DNA of 62,000 nucleotides from Glandiceps talaboti (lineage: Eukaryota; Hemichordata; Enteropneusta; Spengelidae): positions 2,992,501-3,054,500 of the forward strand of contig NC_135566.1 in NCBI RefSeq assembly GCF_964340395.1, read 5' to 3'. Under the pieces are notes generated by a model that made no database searches, was not told where the DNA came from, and saw nothing but the letters and a program-made list of their open reading frames with translations. A program made the translations under genes and the position numbers. The first letter of the stretch is position 1; each line of letters opens with the position of its first letter. Below, piece by piece: positions 61,733 through 62,000 of the stretch.

Positions 61733-61960
61733 TATTTCAACTTTTGAGGATGTAAATTGAAATCTTCACCGTGTGTGTCTGTTGAGAGCTGGGGGGGGGG
61801 GGGGGCATGCTGCTACTTCAGTCCATTTCTTAACTTCATTTTTGCATTTCATTCACGTGAGAGATATTCCAAAATATTGCTTTCATTCAACCATAGGAAA
61901 TGTAAGAAATGACAGGGGTCAATATCCCTATTATAGAAAATTGTCTATCTACTAAATGAT

Positions 61961-61966
61961 AATAAA
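61961..61966 (+). terminator. Likely polyadenylation signal of the uncharacterised gene
   Basis: AATAAA about 230 bases after the stop codon, at the very end of the window. A run of 15 G (61,791-61,805) lies in the presumed 3' UTR. Confidence 0.5.
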
Positions 61967-62000
61967 TACTGGGACATATGTAACCATAATTTATGGCATT

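Overview
The window is a 62-kb piece of animal nuclear DNA: AT-rich, intron-rich and packed with microsatellites and short interspersed repeats. It is not bacterial, viral or organellar. Its three genes are all on the + strand, with GT/AG introns whose phases join into continuous reading frames. The content (a D2-like amine receptor, an invertebrate-looking DEPDC5, tRNA-derived SINEs, hAT-like MITEs and very long tetranucleotide arrays) suggests a marine invertebrate bilaterian. I cannot name the species or phylum from sequence alone.

Region 1 (1-5.88 kb) is non-coding: AT repeats, a TTTG/TCTG-rich repeat and a possible TATA box near 5.62 kb. Region 2 (5.88-19.74 kb) is a three-exon class A GPCR of the dopamine-D2/alpha2-adrenergic type. 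Exon 1 carries TM1-TM5 and most of ICL3. An 11.4-kb intron full of compound microsatellites follows. Exon 2 carries TM6-TM7 and exon 3 a long cytoplasmic tail. The receptor keeps the amine-binding Asp and three TM5 serines but has NRY in place of DRY. Region 3 (19.74-25.38 kb) is intergenic or 5' flank, with microsatellites, a SINE-like tail and a hAT-like MITE.

Region 4 (25.38-43.26 kb) is DEPDC5, the GATOR1 scaffold subunit that restrains mTORC1 in amino-acid shortage. I resolve 29 exons giving about 1,506 residues; only the short first coding exon was not found. Region 5 (43.26-46.9 kb) holds a MITE, a TGACG-rich promoter-like segment and a tRNA-derived SINE. Region 6 (46.9-61.73 kb) is a 20-coding-exon gene for a 914-residue protein I do not recognise. 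It has a 13-residue Ser/Arg/Pro repeat near its start, and related segments near both ends.

The most unusual signal is that many splice junctions of the last two genes are themselves tandemly duplicated into the adjoining intron. At least three have grown into minisatellites: a donor-derived array after 32,086, an acceptor-derived array before 41,046 and a donor-derived array after 51,663. Smaller two-copy duplications occur at 27,572, 52,163, 57,023 and 60,741. No functional link between the three genes is evident; they look like ordinary neighbours.
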